A DNA stretch of 64,000 nucleotides, taken from contig CAKSVD010000002.1 in assembly GCA_934503275.1 (NCBI GenBank), positions 124,001-188,000 of the forward strand. Direction: 5' to 3'. Every line of letters begins with the position of its first letter. Position 1 is the first letter of the stretch. This DNA is from an uncultured Faecalibacterium sp. (lineage in GTDB: Bacteria > Bacillota > Clostridia > Oscillospirales > Ruminococcaceae). Positions 15,488 to 24,749 of the stretch are shown here, piece by piece. The notes under the pieces are model-generated. The model was not told where the DNA came from, made no database searches, and saw only the letters and a program-made list of their open reading frames with translations. A program made the position numbers and the translations under genes.

Positions 15488-16879
15488 ATGATCGAGACCA
15501 TTGCCGCCGTCAATCAGGCGGTGAACAGCTTTATCTGGGGCATCCCCGCCATGGTATGCATCATTGGTGTGGGCTTGCTGCTCAGTGTCCGCACGGGCTT
15601 TTTGCAGATCCGCAAATTCCCCTACGCCATCCGCACCACCGTGGGCCGGATGTTCCGCAAGCGGGACGCCTCGGACGGTGCCATGACCCCTTTTCAGGCG
15701 GTGTGCACCGCGCTGGCGGGCACGGTGGGCACCGGCAACATTGCCGGTGTGGCGGGCGCCATTGCCATCGGCGGCCCGGGTGCCGTGTTCTGGATGTGGT
15801 GCTCTGCGCTGCTGGGTATGTGCACCAAGTTCGCCGAGGTGACGCTGGCCGTGCATTTCCGGGAGCGCAGCGATACCGGCGAGTGGGTGGGCGGCCCGAT
15901 GTACTATATTAAAAACGGCCTTGGCCGCCGCTGGCAGTTTCTGGCCGTGTTGTATGCACTGTTTGGCGTGCTGACCGTGTTCGGCACCGGCAACGCAACG
16001 CAGGTAAATACCATCGTGGCGGCAGTGGACACCGCCCTGCTGGAATACGGGCTTGTGGGCAATGGCTTTCTGCCTACCCTCAACCTCATCGTGGGCATTC
16101 TTGTGGCGGTGCTGGTGGCGCTGGTGCTGCTGGGCGGCATCAAGCGCATTGGCAGCGTGAGCGAGAAGCTGGTGCCCTTTATGGCGCTGTTCTATATTGT
16201 ACTGTCGGTGGGCGTGGTGGTGCTCAACTTCTCCCACCTGCCCTATGTGCTGGAATCCATCGTAGCGGGCGCGTTCAACCCCGCTGCCTTTACCGGCGGC
16301 ACCATCGGCAGCCTGTTCGTCAGTATGCAAAAGGGTGTTTCCCGCGGCATCTTTTCCAACGAGGCCGGTCTTGGCACCGGCTCTATCGCCCATGCCTGTG
16401 CCGACACCAAAAAGCCGGTCAAGCAGGGGATGTTCGGCATTTTTGAGGTGTTTGCCGATACCATCGTCATCTGCACCCTGACCGCTCTGGTCATCCTGTG
16501 CAGCGGCACCCCGGTCAGCTACGGTGCAGCGGCGGGTGCTGAGCTGACCATCTCCGGCTTTACCACTACCTACGGCGGCTGGGCTTCCATTTTTACCGCC
16601 GTGGCGCTGTGCTGCTTTGCCTTTTCCACCATCATCGGCTGGGGTCTGTACGGCTCCCGCTTTCTGGTGTTCCTGTGCAAGAGTAACAAGGTGGCGCGCC
16701 CCTTTTTTATGGTGTATTCCATGGTGGCCATTCTGGGCGCTACCATGGACCTTGGCCTGCTGTGGAGCATCGCCGATACCTTCAACGGTCTGATGAGCAT
16801 CCCCAACCTCATCGCATTGCTGCTGCTTTCCGGCACGGTGGTGCAGATGACCCGCGCCTTTTTTGAATCGGAAGGGTGA
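15488..16879 (+). CDS. Alanine/glycine:cation symporter (AGCS family)
   Basis: A 463-residue Na+-coupled amino acid symporter. AGCS signatures: GTVGTGNIAGVAGAIAIGGPGA (residues about 80-100), WMWCSALLGMCTKFAEVTLA, and SNEAGLGTGSIAHACA in the second half. The ATG at 15488 gives the normal family N-terminus (MIETIAAVNQAVNSFIWGIP); in-frame GTG 15455 and ATG 15476 would add a polar stub. The family usually imports alanine or glycine. No terminator is obvious before the promoter of the next gene. Confidence 0.92.
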   Translation: MIETIAAVNQAVNSFIWGIPAMVCIIGVGLLLSVRTGFLQIRKFPYAIRTTVGRMFRKRDASDGAMTPFQAVCTALAGTVGTGNIAGVAGAIAIGGPGAVFWMWCSALLGMCTKFAEVTLAVHFRERSDTGEWVGGPMYYIKNGLGRRWQFLAVLYALFGVLTVFGTGNATQVNTIVAAVDTALLEYGLVGNGFLPTLNLIVGILVAVLVALVLLGGIKRIGSVSEKLVPFMALFYIVLSVGVVVLNFSHLPYVLESIVAGAFNPAAFTGGTIGSLFVSMQKGVSRGIFSNEAGLGTGSIAHACADTKKPVKQGMFGIFEVFADTIVICTLTALVILCSGTPVSYGAAAGAELTISGFTTTYGGWASIFTAVALCCFAFSTIIGWGLYGSRFLVFLCKSNKVARPFFMVYSMVAILGATMDLGLLWSIADTFNGLMSIPNLIALLLLSGTVVQMTRAFFESEG

Positions 16880-16898
16880 GCGGCAGCTCTGCCCATAG

Positions 16899-16927
16899 TG
16901 GACAGAAACGCCGGAACGCGGTATACT
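16899..16927 (+). promoter_or_regulatory. Promoter of the M29 aminopeptidase gene
   Basis: TGGACA (16899-16904), 17 bases, TATACT (16922-16927). Confidence 0.8.
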
Positions 16928-16970
16928 GAGAGAAAAACAACGGTGATTTTGCACCACAGGAGGTTCTGAC

Positions 16971-18212
16971 GTGGAAAACTTTAACGAACTGCTGCAGAAG
17001 TATGCAGATTTTATCGTCCGGGTGGGTGTGAACCCGCAGCCGGGGCAGACCCTGATCATCAACTGCCCGCTGGAGGGTGCGCCGCTGGCACGGCTGTGCG
17101 TGCGCAGCGCCTACGAGGCCGGTGCGCGGGACGTGCAGGTGAACTGGCAGGATGATGCCGTTACCCGCATCCGCATGGAACTGGGGAGCGAGGAGGCACT
17201 GACCGACCACAAGGGCTGGCAGCTGCGCCGCTATCTGGACTATGCCGAGAGCGAGGGCGGTGTGTGCGTGCTGCACCTCATCGCGGACGATCCGGAACTG
17301 TTTGCCGGGCTGGACGGTGCCAAGATCAGCCGGGTGAACAGCGCGAACCGCAGCTTTATGCAGCCTTGGCGGGAGTACACCATGAACGACCGGGTGCAGT
17401 GGTCCATCGCCGCTCTGCCCGCCGCGCCGTGGGCAAAGAAGATGTTCCCGGAACTGGACACTGCCGCCGCCATTGAGGCACAGTGGAAGCTGATCTTTGA
17501 TACCTGCCGTGTGACCGGCGGCGACCCGGTAGGGGAGTGGCAGAAACATCTGGACCGCCTGAACGAGCTGGGCGCAAAGATGAACGCTCTGGATCTGGAA
17601 AGCGTGCATTTTGAAAGCGCCAACGGCACCGACCTGATCGTAGGTCTGGCCGAGCAGGCCGTGTGGGAGAGCGCCGGCAGCAAAAACGAGAAGGGCGTGC
17701 CCTTCCTGCCCAACATCCCCACCGAGGAGGTGTTCACCGCACCCCATAAGGATAAGGTGGACGGCATCGTTTACGGCACAAAGCCCTACGTCTTTAACGG
17801 ACAGCTGATCAAAAATTTCCACGTCACCTTCAAGGACGGCAAGGTGGTGGAGCACGGCGCAGACGAGGGCGCAGATCTGCTGGGCCAGCTGCTGGACACC
17901 GACGAGGGCGCACGCCACATCGGCGAGGTGGCGCTGGTGCCCGCCTCCAGCCCCATCAACCGCAGCGGCAAGCTGTTCTACAACACCCTGTTTGACGAGA
18001 ACGCTGCCTGCCACATCGCCTTTGGCGACAGCTACCCCGGCACCACCGTGGGCGGCACCGGCCTTTCCAAGGAAGAACTGGCAGCCCGCGGCATGAACCA
18101 CTCCTCCTTGCACGAGGACGTGATGATCGGTGCAGAGGACAGCCGCATCACCGGCAAATGCCGCGATGGCCGCACCGTACCGCTGTTCGAGAACGGCGTC
18201 TGGGTGCTGTAA
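16971..18212 (+). CDS. M29 family (thermophilic type) metallo-aminopeptidase
   Basis: A 413-residue cytosolic aminopeptidase of the AmpS/PepS (M29) family, with the normal length and start GTG preceded by AGGAGG. Family landmarks: N-terminal FADFIVRVGVNPQPGQ-type opening, IPTEEVFTAP with the catalytic glutamates, GTKPYVFNGQLIKNF, then HIGEVALVPASSPIN, FDENAACHIAFGDSYP and NHSSLHEDVMIG supplying metal-binding Glu, His and Asp. It releases N-terminal residues from peptides. Together with apeB and the AGCS symporter it fits an amino-acid-scavenging anaerobe. Confidence 0.92.
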   Translation: MENFNELLQKYADFIVRVGVNPQPGQTLIINCPLEGAPLARLCVRSAYEAGARDVQVNWQDDAVTRIRMELGSEEALTDHKGWQLRRYLDYAESEGGVCVLHLIADDPELFAGLDGAKISRVNSANRSFMQPWREYTMNDRVQWSIAALPAAPWAKKMFPELDTAAAIEAQWKLIFDTCRVTGGDPVGEWQKHLDRLNELGAKMNALDLESVHFESANGTDLIVGLAEQAVWESAGSKNEKGVPFLPNIPTEEVFTAPHKDKVDGIVYGTKPYVFNGQLIKNFHVTFKDGKVVEHGADEGADLLGQLLDTDEGARHIGEVALVPASSPINRSGKLFYNTLFDENAACHIAFGDSYPGTTVGGTGLSKEELAARGMNHSSLHEDVMIGAEDSRITGKCRDGRTVPLFENGVWVL

Positions 18213-18256
18213 AAAGCCCCAAAGGGCGCGCAACAGCAAAAAAATTGCGAAAATGC

Positions 18257-18338
18257 TTGCATAAATCGCAAGAGTATGCTATATTCTAGTAGTACGATAT
18301 AGTTTAACCTGAAACGTGGGCCGCAAGGTCCGCGTTTC
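18257..18338 (+). promoter_or_regulatory. Promoter and leader hairpin of the rimP-nusA operon
   Basis: TTGCAT (18257-18262), 17 bases, TATATT (18280-18285). The leader then has a hairpin GAAACGTGGGCC/GGTCCGCGTTTC with a GCAA loop, followed by a short T-rich stretch. This could be a weak attenuator; NusA autoregulation of such leaders is known in other bacteria, and here it is an inference. Confidence 0.7.
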
Positions 18339-18359
18339 TTGTTTGTTTGGAGGTTTTTT

Positions 18360-18845
18360 ATGGCGAAGCAGTCTGGCGGCAACACCGCGCAGAGAGTGGA
18401 AGCGCTTGTCCGTCCCACGGTGGAAGGCATGGGTCTGCGCCTGTGGGATGTGGTTTTTGAGAAGGAAGGGCCGGACTGGTATCTTCGCATCCTCATCGAC
18501 CGGGACGGCACCATGGATACCGACACCTGTGCAGAGGTGTCCCACGCACTGGACCCCATTCTGGATGAGGCAGACCCCATCGACCAGAGTTATTATCTGG
18601 AGGTGGGCAGCCCCGGCCTTGGCCGCAAGCTGACCCGCCCGGAGCACTACGAGGCGCTCAAGGGCCAGAAGGTGCGGGCAAAGCTGATCCGTCCCAACGC
18701 TGACGGCGTGCGGGAACTGTCCGGCATCCTGACCGGCCGCGAGGGCAGCACCGTGACGCTGGAGACCGAGAACGGCCCCGTGACCTTTGAAGTGAATGCA
18801 GCCTCCGGCGTGCAGCTGTGCGATGACGAGGATCTGTTCAACTGA
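18360..18845 (+). CDS. rimP: Ribosome maturation factor RimP
   Basis: A 161-residue protein needed for 30S subunit assembly. The N-terminal domain contains VEGMGLRLWDVVFEKEGPDWYLRILIDR and the DPI-(D)-Y-LEV-SPGL-R segment (YYLEVGSPGLGRKLTRPEHY). The C-terminal SH3-like domain covers about residues 95-161. The ATG at 18360 follows TTTGGAGG; the TTG at 18339 has no site. It is the first gene of the conserved rimP-nusA-rnpM-ylxQ-infB cluster. Confidence 0.94.
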   Translation: MAKQSGGNTAQRVEALVRPTVEGMGLRLWDVVFEKEGPDWYLRILIDRDGTMDTDTCAEVSHALDPILDEADPIDQSYYLEVGSPGLGRKLTRPEHYEALKGQKVRAKLIRPNADGVRELSGILTGREGSTVTLETENGPVTFEVNAASGVQLCDDEDLFN

Positions 18846-18901
18846 GAAGTACCGTCTCTGATGGAGAAAAGAGAACAAAATATATAGGAGGAACCCGAAA
18901 A

Positions 18902-20008
18902 ATGACAGCAGCGAATAAGGATTTTTTTGAAGCGCTTTCCATGCTGGAGCATGAGCGCGGCATCACCGCAGAGTACCTGATCGAAAAGATCAAGGCGGCT
19001 ATCATCATTGCCGTCAAGAAGAACTACGAGGTCGAGGAGGATCACATCCGTGTGGACATCGATCCCGACACCGGCCGCTTTGATGTGGCACTGATCCAGG
19101 ACATCGTGGCAGACGAGGACTGGTACGATGAGCACGCTGAGATCGGCGTGACCGAGGCACGCAAGATCCGCAGCAGCTACGAGGTGGGCGACCGCATCAT
19201 CACCCCGCTCAAGACCCGCGATTTCGGCCGCATTGCCGCCCAGACCGCAAAGCACGTCATCCGTCAGGGCATCCGCGAAGCCGAGCGCAACCAGCAGCTC
19301 AGCGAGATCCAGTCCCGCGCACACGATATCGTGCAGGCCACCGTTACCCGCGTGGATACCGAGAAGGGCATCGTAGCGCTGGATCTGGGCAAGGGCGGCG
19401 AGGCTGTTCTGCCCCGCAACGAGCAGGTGCCCGGCGAGGTGTACACCGAGGGCGAGACCCTGCAGGTCTACATCGTGGACGTGGTCAGCACCGAGCGCGG
19501 CCCCCGCGTGATGATCAGCCGCACCCATCCCGGCCTTGTCAAGCGCCTGTTTGAGCTGGAAGTGCCTGAGATCTTTGACGGCACTGTGGAGGTAAAGGCC
19601 ATCAGCCGCGAGGCCGGTGCCCGCACCAAGATGGCTGTCTGGTCCAAGGACCCCAACGTCAACCCTGTTTCCGCCTGCATCGGCGAGCACGGCGCCCGCG
19701 TGGCCGCTGTTGTGGAAAAGCTGGGCGGCGAGAAGATCGACATCGTCAAGTGGAGCGAGGATATCTCTGAGTTCATCTCCGCAGCCCTGAGCCCCGCCAA
19801 GGTGGTCAAGGTGGAACTGCTGCCCGGTGAGACCCGCTCCTGCCGCGTCACCGTGCCCGACCAGCAGCTGAGCCTGGCCATCGGCAACAAGGGTCAGAAC
19901 GCCCGCCTGTGCGCCCGCCTGACCGGCTACAACATTGATATCCGTCCCGAGAGCGGCTACTACGGCGAGGACGAGGAGCCCAAGAAGGACGCAGCAGACG
20001 CTGAATAA
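18902..20008 (+). CDS. nusA: Transcription termination/antitermination factor NusA
   Basis: 368 residues, the short form without the C-terminal acidic repeats of enterobacteria. Order: N-terminal RNA polymerase-binding domain (1-125, with ALSMLEHERGITAEYLIEKI), S1 domain (about 135-200), then KH1 and KH2 (LFELEVPEIFDGTVEVKAIS; PNVNPVSACIGEHGARVAAV; LAIGNKGQNARLCARLTGYN). It binds RNA polymerase and nascent RNA and affects pausing, termination and antitermination. AGGAGGAAC precedes the ATG. Confidence 0.96.
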   Translation: MTAANKDFFEALSMLEHERGITAEYLIEKIKAAIIIAVKKNYEVEEDHIRVDIDPDTGRFDVALIQDIVADEDWYDEHAEIGVTEARKIRSSYEVGDRIITPLKTRDFGRIAAQTAKHVIRQGIREAERNQQLSEIQSRAHDIVQATVTRVDTEKGIVALDLGKGGEAVLPRNEQVPGEVYTEGETLQVYIVDVVSTERGPRVMISRTHPGLVKRLFELEVPEIFDGTVEVKAISREAGARTKMAVWSKDPNVNPVSACIGEHGARVAAVVEKLGGEKIDIVKWSEDISEFISAALSPAKVVKVELLPGETRSCRVTVPDQQLSLAIGNKGQNARLCARLTGYNIDIRPESGYYGEDEEPKKDAADAE

Positions 20009-20041
20009 GCCCGGCACCATCTGCCGAAGGAGGGAAACCGG

Positions 20042-20341
20042 ATGGCACAAAAAAAGATCCCTGCCCGCCAGTGCATCGGCTGCATGACCAGCCGCCCCAA
20101 AAAGGAACTGGTGCGCGTGGTGCGCGCACCCAGCGGGGAGATCAGCATTGATCTGGTAGGCAAAAAGCCGGGGCGCGGCGCATATCTCTGCCCAGACCCG
20201 GACTGCCTGACCAAGGCAAAGAAGAAAAAGGCGCTGGAGCGCTGCTTTGAGCAGCCGGTCCCCGCCGAGGTATACGACGCGCTGGCTATACAGCTGGCCG
20301 CAGCCGCAAAGGAGGCAGCAGCCGATGGCAAAAAAGAATAA
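20042..20341 (+). CDS. rnpM: RNase P modulator RnpM (YlxR family)
   Basis: A 99-residue protein with the YlxR signature: PARQCIGCMTSRPKKELVRVVR and GRGAYLCPDPDCLTKAKKKKALER. The four cysteines are as in the family. The B. subtilis homologue has been reported to bind and modulate RNase P RNA. The A+K-rich C-terminus overlaps the start of the next gene by 17 bases in another frame, a sign of translational coupling. Confidence 0.93.
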   Translation: MAQKKIPARQCIGCMTSRPKKELVRVVRAPSGEISIDLVGKKPGRGAYLCPDPDCLTKAKKKKALERCFEQPVPAEVYDALAIQLAAAAKEAAADGKKE

Positions 20342-20702
20342 CGCCCCCGCAAAACCCAAGCTGCCCCCGGAGGAGGCACTGTATCAGGCCGTGAGCCTGT
20401 GCCGCAAGGCCGGTGCGCTGACCATGGGCTTTGACGCCGTGGAGGAGGCCTGCGTAAAAAGCAAGGCATGGCTGGTGATGACCGCATCGGACATCAGCCC
20501 CAAGACTTTGCAGCGCCTGAACTACGCCGTGGGTGACTTGGTGGACGTGTTCACCATGCCGCTGACACAGGATAAGCTGGCTGATATCAGCCACAAGCCC
20601 GTGGCTGTTTACGCGGTGACCGACCGCAACCTCGCAAAGCTCTGCTTCGACCGCCTGTCGGACTGCGGAGCAATCAAAAATGAGGAGGATATGAGCGAAT
20701 GA
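20325..20702 (+). CDS. L7Ae-like ribosomal protein YlxQ
   Basis: A 125-residue member of the L7Ae/L30e/S12e/Gadd45 RNA-binding fold, in its conserved place between rnpM and infB. The core is [20 protein letters not shown] followed by [17 protein letters not shown]. The start ATG at 20325 has GGAGG at 20311-20315 inside rnpM. It probably binds kink-turn-type RNA; the cellular role is unknown. The last bases (ATGA at 20699-20702) overlap the infB start. Confidence 0.9.
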   Translation: MAKKNNAPAKPKLPPEEALYQAVSLCRKAGALTMGFDAVEEACVKSKAWLVMTASDISPKTLQRLNYAVGDLVDVFTMPLTQDKLADISHKPVAVYAVTDRNLAKLCFDRLSDCGAIKNEEDMSE

Positions 20703-23179
20703 TCGTAAAATATAAAGTGAGTGACTTTGCAAAGGATCTGAACCTTTCTGCAAAGAAGGTGCTGGACGAACTGGCCGCTATGGGCAGCACCGGCAAGAAG
20801 AACAGCTCCAATCTGGAGGAGAACGAGTTGAACTATCTGCTGGAAAAGTTCAGCAAGGATAACAGCGTGGCGAATCTGGACGAGTTTTTGAACAGCGCTA
20901 AGGCTCCCAAGGAAGAGCCCAAGGCCGAGAAGAAGGCCGAGAAGAAGGCTGAGCAGAAGACTGAAAAGAAGCCCGAGGCTCCCAAGGCCGACAAAAAGCC
21001 CCAGCAGCCCGCCGCAAAGGCCGAGCAGCCCAAGGCAAACAATAATAACAATAACGGCAAGCATGGCGACAAGAAGCCCGAGCAGCACAAGAAGCGCGAG
21101 GAAAAGACCGTTTCCTTTAGCGAGTTGGCACGCGAGACCGGTGCAAAGGCCACCGCTGCCCCCGCACAGGCAGTTTCTGTCCGCCGCGAGGACAATCAGG
21201 TCACCGTGGATACCCGCACTGTGGATATGAACGTGGACCGCTTCGATGCCCGCTACGATGATCTGGCCTCCACCAAAAACACCGAGAATCGCCGCAAGCC
21301 CACCCCGCAGGGCAACAAGCAGAAGTTCACTCAGCGCGGCCAGCGCCAGCGCCAGCAGTTCCAGAAGGGCAAGCGCGAGACCGAGTTCGAGCGTCTGCAG
21401 CGCATCCAGCTGGAAAAGGCCCGCAACGCGCAGCTGAAGGTGCTCATCCCCGACGAGATCACCGTGGGCGAGCTGGCTGCCCGTCTGAAGCAGCAGGCCG
21501 GTAAGGTCATTGCCAAGTTTATGCAGATGGGTGAGATGCACGCCATCAACGATGTGATCGATTTCGATACCGCAGCTCTGCTGGCTGAGGAGTTCCACGC
21601 AAAGGTCGAGCACGAGGTGCACGTTACCATCGAGGAACGCCTGTTCACGCAGGAAGAGGATGCACAGGAGGATCTGGTAGAGCGTCCTCCGGTGGTCTGT
21701 GTCATGGGTCACGTTGACCACGGCAAGACCAGTATTCTGGATGCCATCCGTAAGACCAACGTCACCGCAGGCGAGGCCGGCGGCATCACGCAGGCTATCG
21801 GTGCATATCAGGTGCGCATCAACGGCAGCAAGATCACCTTCCTCGACACGCCGGGTCACGAGGCTTTCACCTCCATGCGTGCCCGCGGTGCCAACATGAC
21901 CGATATTGCAGTTCTGGTGGTTGCTGCCGACGATGGCATCATGCCCCAGACCATCGAGTCCATCAACCACGCCAAGGCTGCAAATGTCAAGATTATCGTG
22001 GCAATGAACAAGATGGATAAGCCCACCGCAAACCCCGAGCGCGTGATGGAAGGCCTGACCAAGTACGGCATCATCACCGAGGACTGGGGCGGCGATGTAG
22101 CCTGCATCCCGGTGTCTGCCCTGACCGGCATGGGCATCAACGACCTGCTGGAGCGCATTGCTCTGGAAGCTGAGGTCATGGAGCTGAAGGCAAACCCCAA
22201 CCGCCGCGCCAAGGGTGCTGTCGTCGAGGCCCGTCTGGACAAGGGCCAGGGCCCCATTGCCACCATTCTGGTGCAGAACGGCACCCTGCACTCCGGCGAC
22301 GTCATCATTGCCGGTACCGCTGTGGGCCGCGTGCGCACCATGCGCAGCGACAAGGGCCAGCTGCTGACCGATGCCGGCCCCTCCACCCCTGTGGAGATCA
22401 CCGGCCTGACCGCCGTGCCCGAGGCCGGCGACCTGTTCGAGGCTGTTGAGGACGAGCGTCTGGCTCGTGAACTGGCTGAGCAGCGCATCGCTGCCGCCAA
22501 GGAGAAACAGTTCTCCTCCTTCCAGAAGGTCACGCTGGATAACCTGTTCAGCCAGATGGCACAGAACGACATGAAGGAACTGGCCATCGTGGTCAAGGCC
22601 GACGTGCAGGGCTCTGCCGAGGCTGTGAAGCAGAGTTTGGAGAAGATCTCCAACGATGAGGTGCGCGTGCGCGTCATCCACGCCGGTGTCGGCGCCATCA
22701 GCAAGTCTGACGTGGATCTGGCCGATGCCTCCAACGCCATCATCATCGGCTTCAACGTCCGCCCGGACAACGTGGCTAAGGAAGAAGCCGCTGCCACCAA
22801 GGTGGAAATGCGTATGTACCGCGTCATCTACGACGCCATCAACGATGTCACCGACGCTATGAAGGGTATGCTGGCACCCAAGTTCCGCGAGGTCTCTCTG
22901 GGCGAACTGCAGGTGCGTCAGGTGTACAAGATTTCCAACGTGGGCACCGTTGCAGGCTGCCGCGTGACCAGCGGCAAGATCACCCGCGACAGCAAGGTGC
23001 GCGTGGTGCGTGACGGCATCGTCATCGCCGAGGACGAGATTGCATCCCTGAAGCGCTTCAAGGATGACGCCAAGGAAGTGGCCGAGGGCTACGAGTGCGG
23101 CGTGACTCTGGAGAAGTTTGCGGACGTCAAGGAAGGCGATGTGTACGAGGCCTTCAAGATGGAAGAGTACCGCGACTAA
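20699..23179 (+). CDS. infB: Translation initiation factor IF-2
   Basis: 826 residues. Residues 1-60 hold an N-terminal IF2-N module ([20 protein letters not shown]), followed by a K/E/P/A-rich low-complexity linker to about 230 and a second IF2-N module ([20 protein letters not shown]). The GTPase domain starts near 330, with G1 GHVDHGKT (337-344), G3 DTPGHE, and G4 NKMD; C-terminal domains for fMet-tRNA binding follow. It overlaps ylxQ by four bases (ATGA). A multi-hairpin repeat separates it from rbfA. Confidence 0.96.
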   Translation: MIVKYKVSDFAKDLNLSAKKVLDELAAMGSTGKKNSSNLEENELNYLLEKFSKDNSVANLDEFLNSAKAPKEEPKAEKKAEKKAEQKTEKKPEAPKADKKPQQPAAKAEQPKANNNNNNGKHGDKKPEQHKKREEKTVSFSELARETGAKATAAPAQAVSVRREDNQVTVDTRTVDMNVDRFDARYDDLASTKNTENRRKPTPQGNKQKFTQRGQRQRQQFQKGKRETEFERLQRIQLEKARNAQLKVLIPDEITVGELAARLKQQAGKVIAKFMQMGEMHAINDVIDFDTAALLAEEFHAKVEHEVHVTIEERLFTQEEDAQEDLVERPPVVCVMGHVDHGKTSILDAIRKTNVTAGEAGGITQAIGAYQVRINGSKITFLDTPGHEAFTSMRARGANMTDIAVLVVAADDGIMPQTIESINHAKAANVKIIVAMNKMDKPTANPERVMEGLTKYGIITEDWGGDVACIPVSALTGMGINDLLERIALEAEVMELKANPNRRAKGAVVEARLDKGQGPIATILVQNGTLHSGDVIIAGTAVGRVRTMRSDKGQLLTDAGPSTPVEITGLTAVPEAGDLFEAVEDERLARELAEQRIAAAKEKQFSSFQKVTLDNLFSQMAQNDMKELAIVVKADVQGSAEAVKQSLEKISNDEVRVRVIHAGVGAISKSDVDLADASNAIIIGFNVRPDNVAKEEAAATKVEMRMYRVIYDAINDVTDAMKGMLAPKFREVSLGELQVRQVYKISNVGTVAGCRVTSGKITRDSKVRVVRDGIVIAEDEIASLKRFKDDAKEVAEGYECGVTLEKFADVKEGDVYEAFKMEEYRD

Positions 23180-23189
23180 GATTTAAAAT

Positions 23190-23327
23190 AACCCTCTCCG
23201 TCATTGCTGACGCAATGCCGCCTCTCCCGAGGCAGGAGACTTGCAGAGAAACGGAAAAGCATCCCGTATCCACGCAAAAAGCTCGCCCATCGGGAGCGCT
23301 GCCAAGCGAAGCGAGGCTGAGAGGGTT
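23190..23327. repeat. Multi-hairpin intergenic repeat, divergent long copy
   Basis: Ends AACCCTCTC and GAGAGGGTT are inverted repeats. Inside, CATTGC-TGAC-GCAATG corresponds to the first hairpin of the copies at 38338 and 45625 with both strands changed together, and GCCTC-TCCC-GAGGC to their second. It sits between infB and rbfA and is presumably co-transcribed. Confidence 0.7.
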
Positions 23328-23349
23328 TTCTTTTTAAAGGAGAAACGGA

Positions 23350-23742
23350 ATGTCTCAGAAAAATATGGGCCGTCTTGCGCAGGATATGAAGCGCGAGGTC
23401 ATTGCCATCATCGGCCGGCTGAAGGATCCGCGGCTGGAGGGCGGTCTGCTGACCGTCACCCGTCTGGATGTGACGCCGGATCTGGATGTGGCAAAGGTGT
23501 ATGTAAGCGTGATGGGCCGTGCAGACGGCCCCAAGCCCGCCATTGAAGCGCTGAACCGTGCCGCAGGCCATGTGCGCACCGAGGTCAGCAAAAAAATGCA
23601 CATCCGCAAGGCACCCCGCTTCATCTTTGTGGAGGATGACGGTGCCGCCTACGCCGCCCACATCAACGAGCTGCTGCGCAGCCTGAATGTGAACGGCGAG
23701 GAGGAAGCACAGCCTGCCGATACCGAACAGACTGAGGACTGA
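23350..23742 (+). CDS. rbfA: Ribosome-binding factor A
   Basis: A 130-residue KH-type protein that binds the 30S subunit and helps 16S rRNA maturation. Core: RLAQDMKREVIAIIGRLKDP, then VTRLDVTPDLDVAKVYVSV and LNRAAGHVRTEVSKKMHIRKAPRFIFVEDD in family order. The acidic tail (EEEAQPADTEQTED) is variable in the family. AAAGGAG precedes the start. Confidence 0.94.
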   Translation: MSQKNMGRLAQDMKREVIAIIGRLKDPRLEGGLLTVTRLDVTPDLDVAKVYVSVMGRADGPKPAIEALNRAAGHVRTEVSKKMHIRKAPRFIFVEDDGAAYAAHINELLRSLNVNGEEEAQPADTEQTED

Positions 23743-23771
23743 CTGCCTTTGCGGAAAGGATGGATCATTGG

Positions 23772-24749
23772 ATGACAGAACAACTGAATGTGCAGCAGAT
23801 GGCGCAGCGCCTGCTGGCTGCGGACAACATTTTGATTCTGTGCCACAAAAACCCGGACGGTGACACCATCGGCTGCGGCAGCGCCCTGTACTATGCGCTC
23901 AAAGCGCTGGAAAAAACAACAGCGGTGCTCTGCTCCGATGCCATTCCGTCCCGCTACGCCTTTACGAACCCACGGCTGTTCAAGGGTGAGTTCGAGCCCC
24001 GCACCGTGATCGCGGTGGATGTGGCAGGCTTGCAGCTGTTTGGCGAAAATAACGGTGTGCCGCAGTATGCACGCCATGTGGATCTGTGCATCGACCACCA
24101 CGCAGGCAACAACGGCTATGCCGATTTTACCCTTGTGGATGCCGGTGCCGCTGCGGCAGCGGAACTGCTGTATCAGGTCATCGTGGAGATGGGGGTGACT
24201 ATCACCCCCCACATTGCGGACTGCCTGTACACCGGCATTGCCACCGACACCGGCTGCTTCAAGTTCTCCTCCACCACGGCCAACACCCACAAGATAGCCG
24301 CAAAGCTCATTGAGGCCGGCTGCCATGTGGAGGAGCTGAACACCCTGCTCTTCGACACAAAGCCCCGTGCCCGCATGGAGGCCGAGCGCATCGCCCGCAA
24401 CCATCTGGAGTACTATCTGGACGGCCGCTGCGCCCTGATCTACCTGACGCGGGACGAGATCCGGCAGAGCGGGGTAGACCCCGCAGATCTGGAGGAGCTG
24501 ACCGGTCTGCCCATCAGCATCGAGGGAGTCAAGGTGGGCCTGACCCTGCGCCAGCAGCCCGGCGGCAGCTACCGCATCAGCGTGCGCACCGCAAAGGACG
24601 TGGACGCCTGTGCTATTGCCCGGCGTCTGGGCGGCGGCGGCCACACCCGCGCAGCGGGCTGTGAACTGCTGGGCGACCTTGAAAACACCAAAAATGCGAT
24701 CCTTGCAGAGGTGGAAGCCGAACTGGACGCACCGCAGGAGGAAGCATGA
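23772..24749 (+). CDS. nrnA: Bifunctional oligoribonuclease/PAP phosphatase NrnA (DHH family)
   Basis: About 325 residues. The DHH domain carries LCHKNPDGDTIGCGSAL, VAVDVAG and CIDHHAGN (the DHH motif), and the DHHA1 domain ends with RRLGGGGHTRAAGCEL. Relatives degrade short RNA oligomers and dephosphorylate 3'-phosphoadenosine 5'-phosphate. Position between rbfA and truB is conserved in Firmicutes. The ATG at 23772 fits GGAAAGG at 23753-23759; the ATG at 23760 would abut that site. Confidence 0.9.
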   Translation: MTEQLNVQQMAQRLLAADNILILCHKNPDGDTIGCGSALYYALKALEKTTAVLCSDAIPSRYAFTNPRLFKGEFEPRTVIAVDVAGLQLFGENNGVPQYARHVDLCIDHHAGNNGYADFTLVDAGAAAAAELLYQVIVEMGVTITPHIADCLYTGIATDTGCFKFSSTTANTHKIAAKLIEAGCHVEELNTLLFDTKPRARMEAERIARNHLEYYLDGRCALIYLTRDEIRQSGVDPADLEELTGLPISIEGVKVGLTLRQQPGGSYRISVRTAKDVDACAIARRLGGGGHTRAAGCELLGDLENTKNAILAEVEAELDAPQEEA

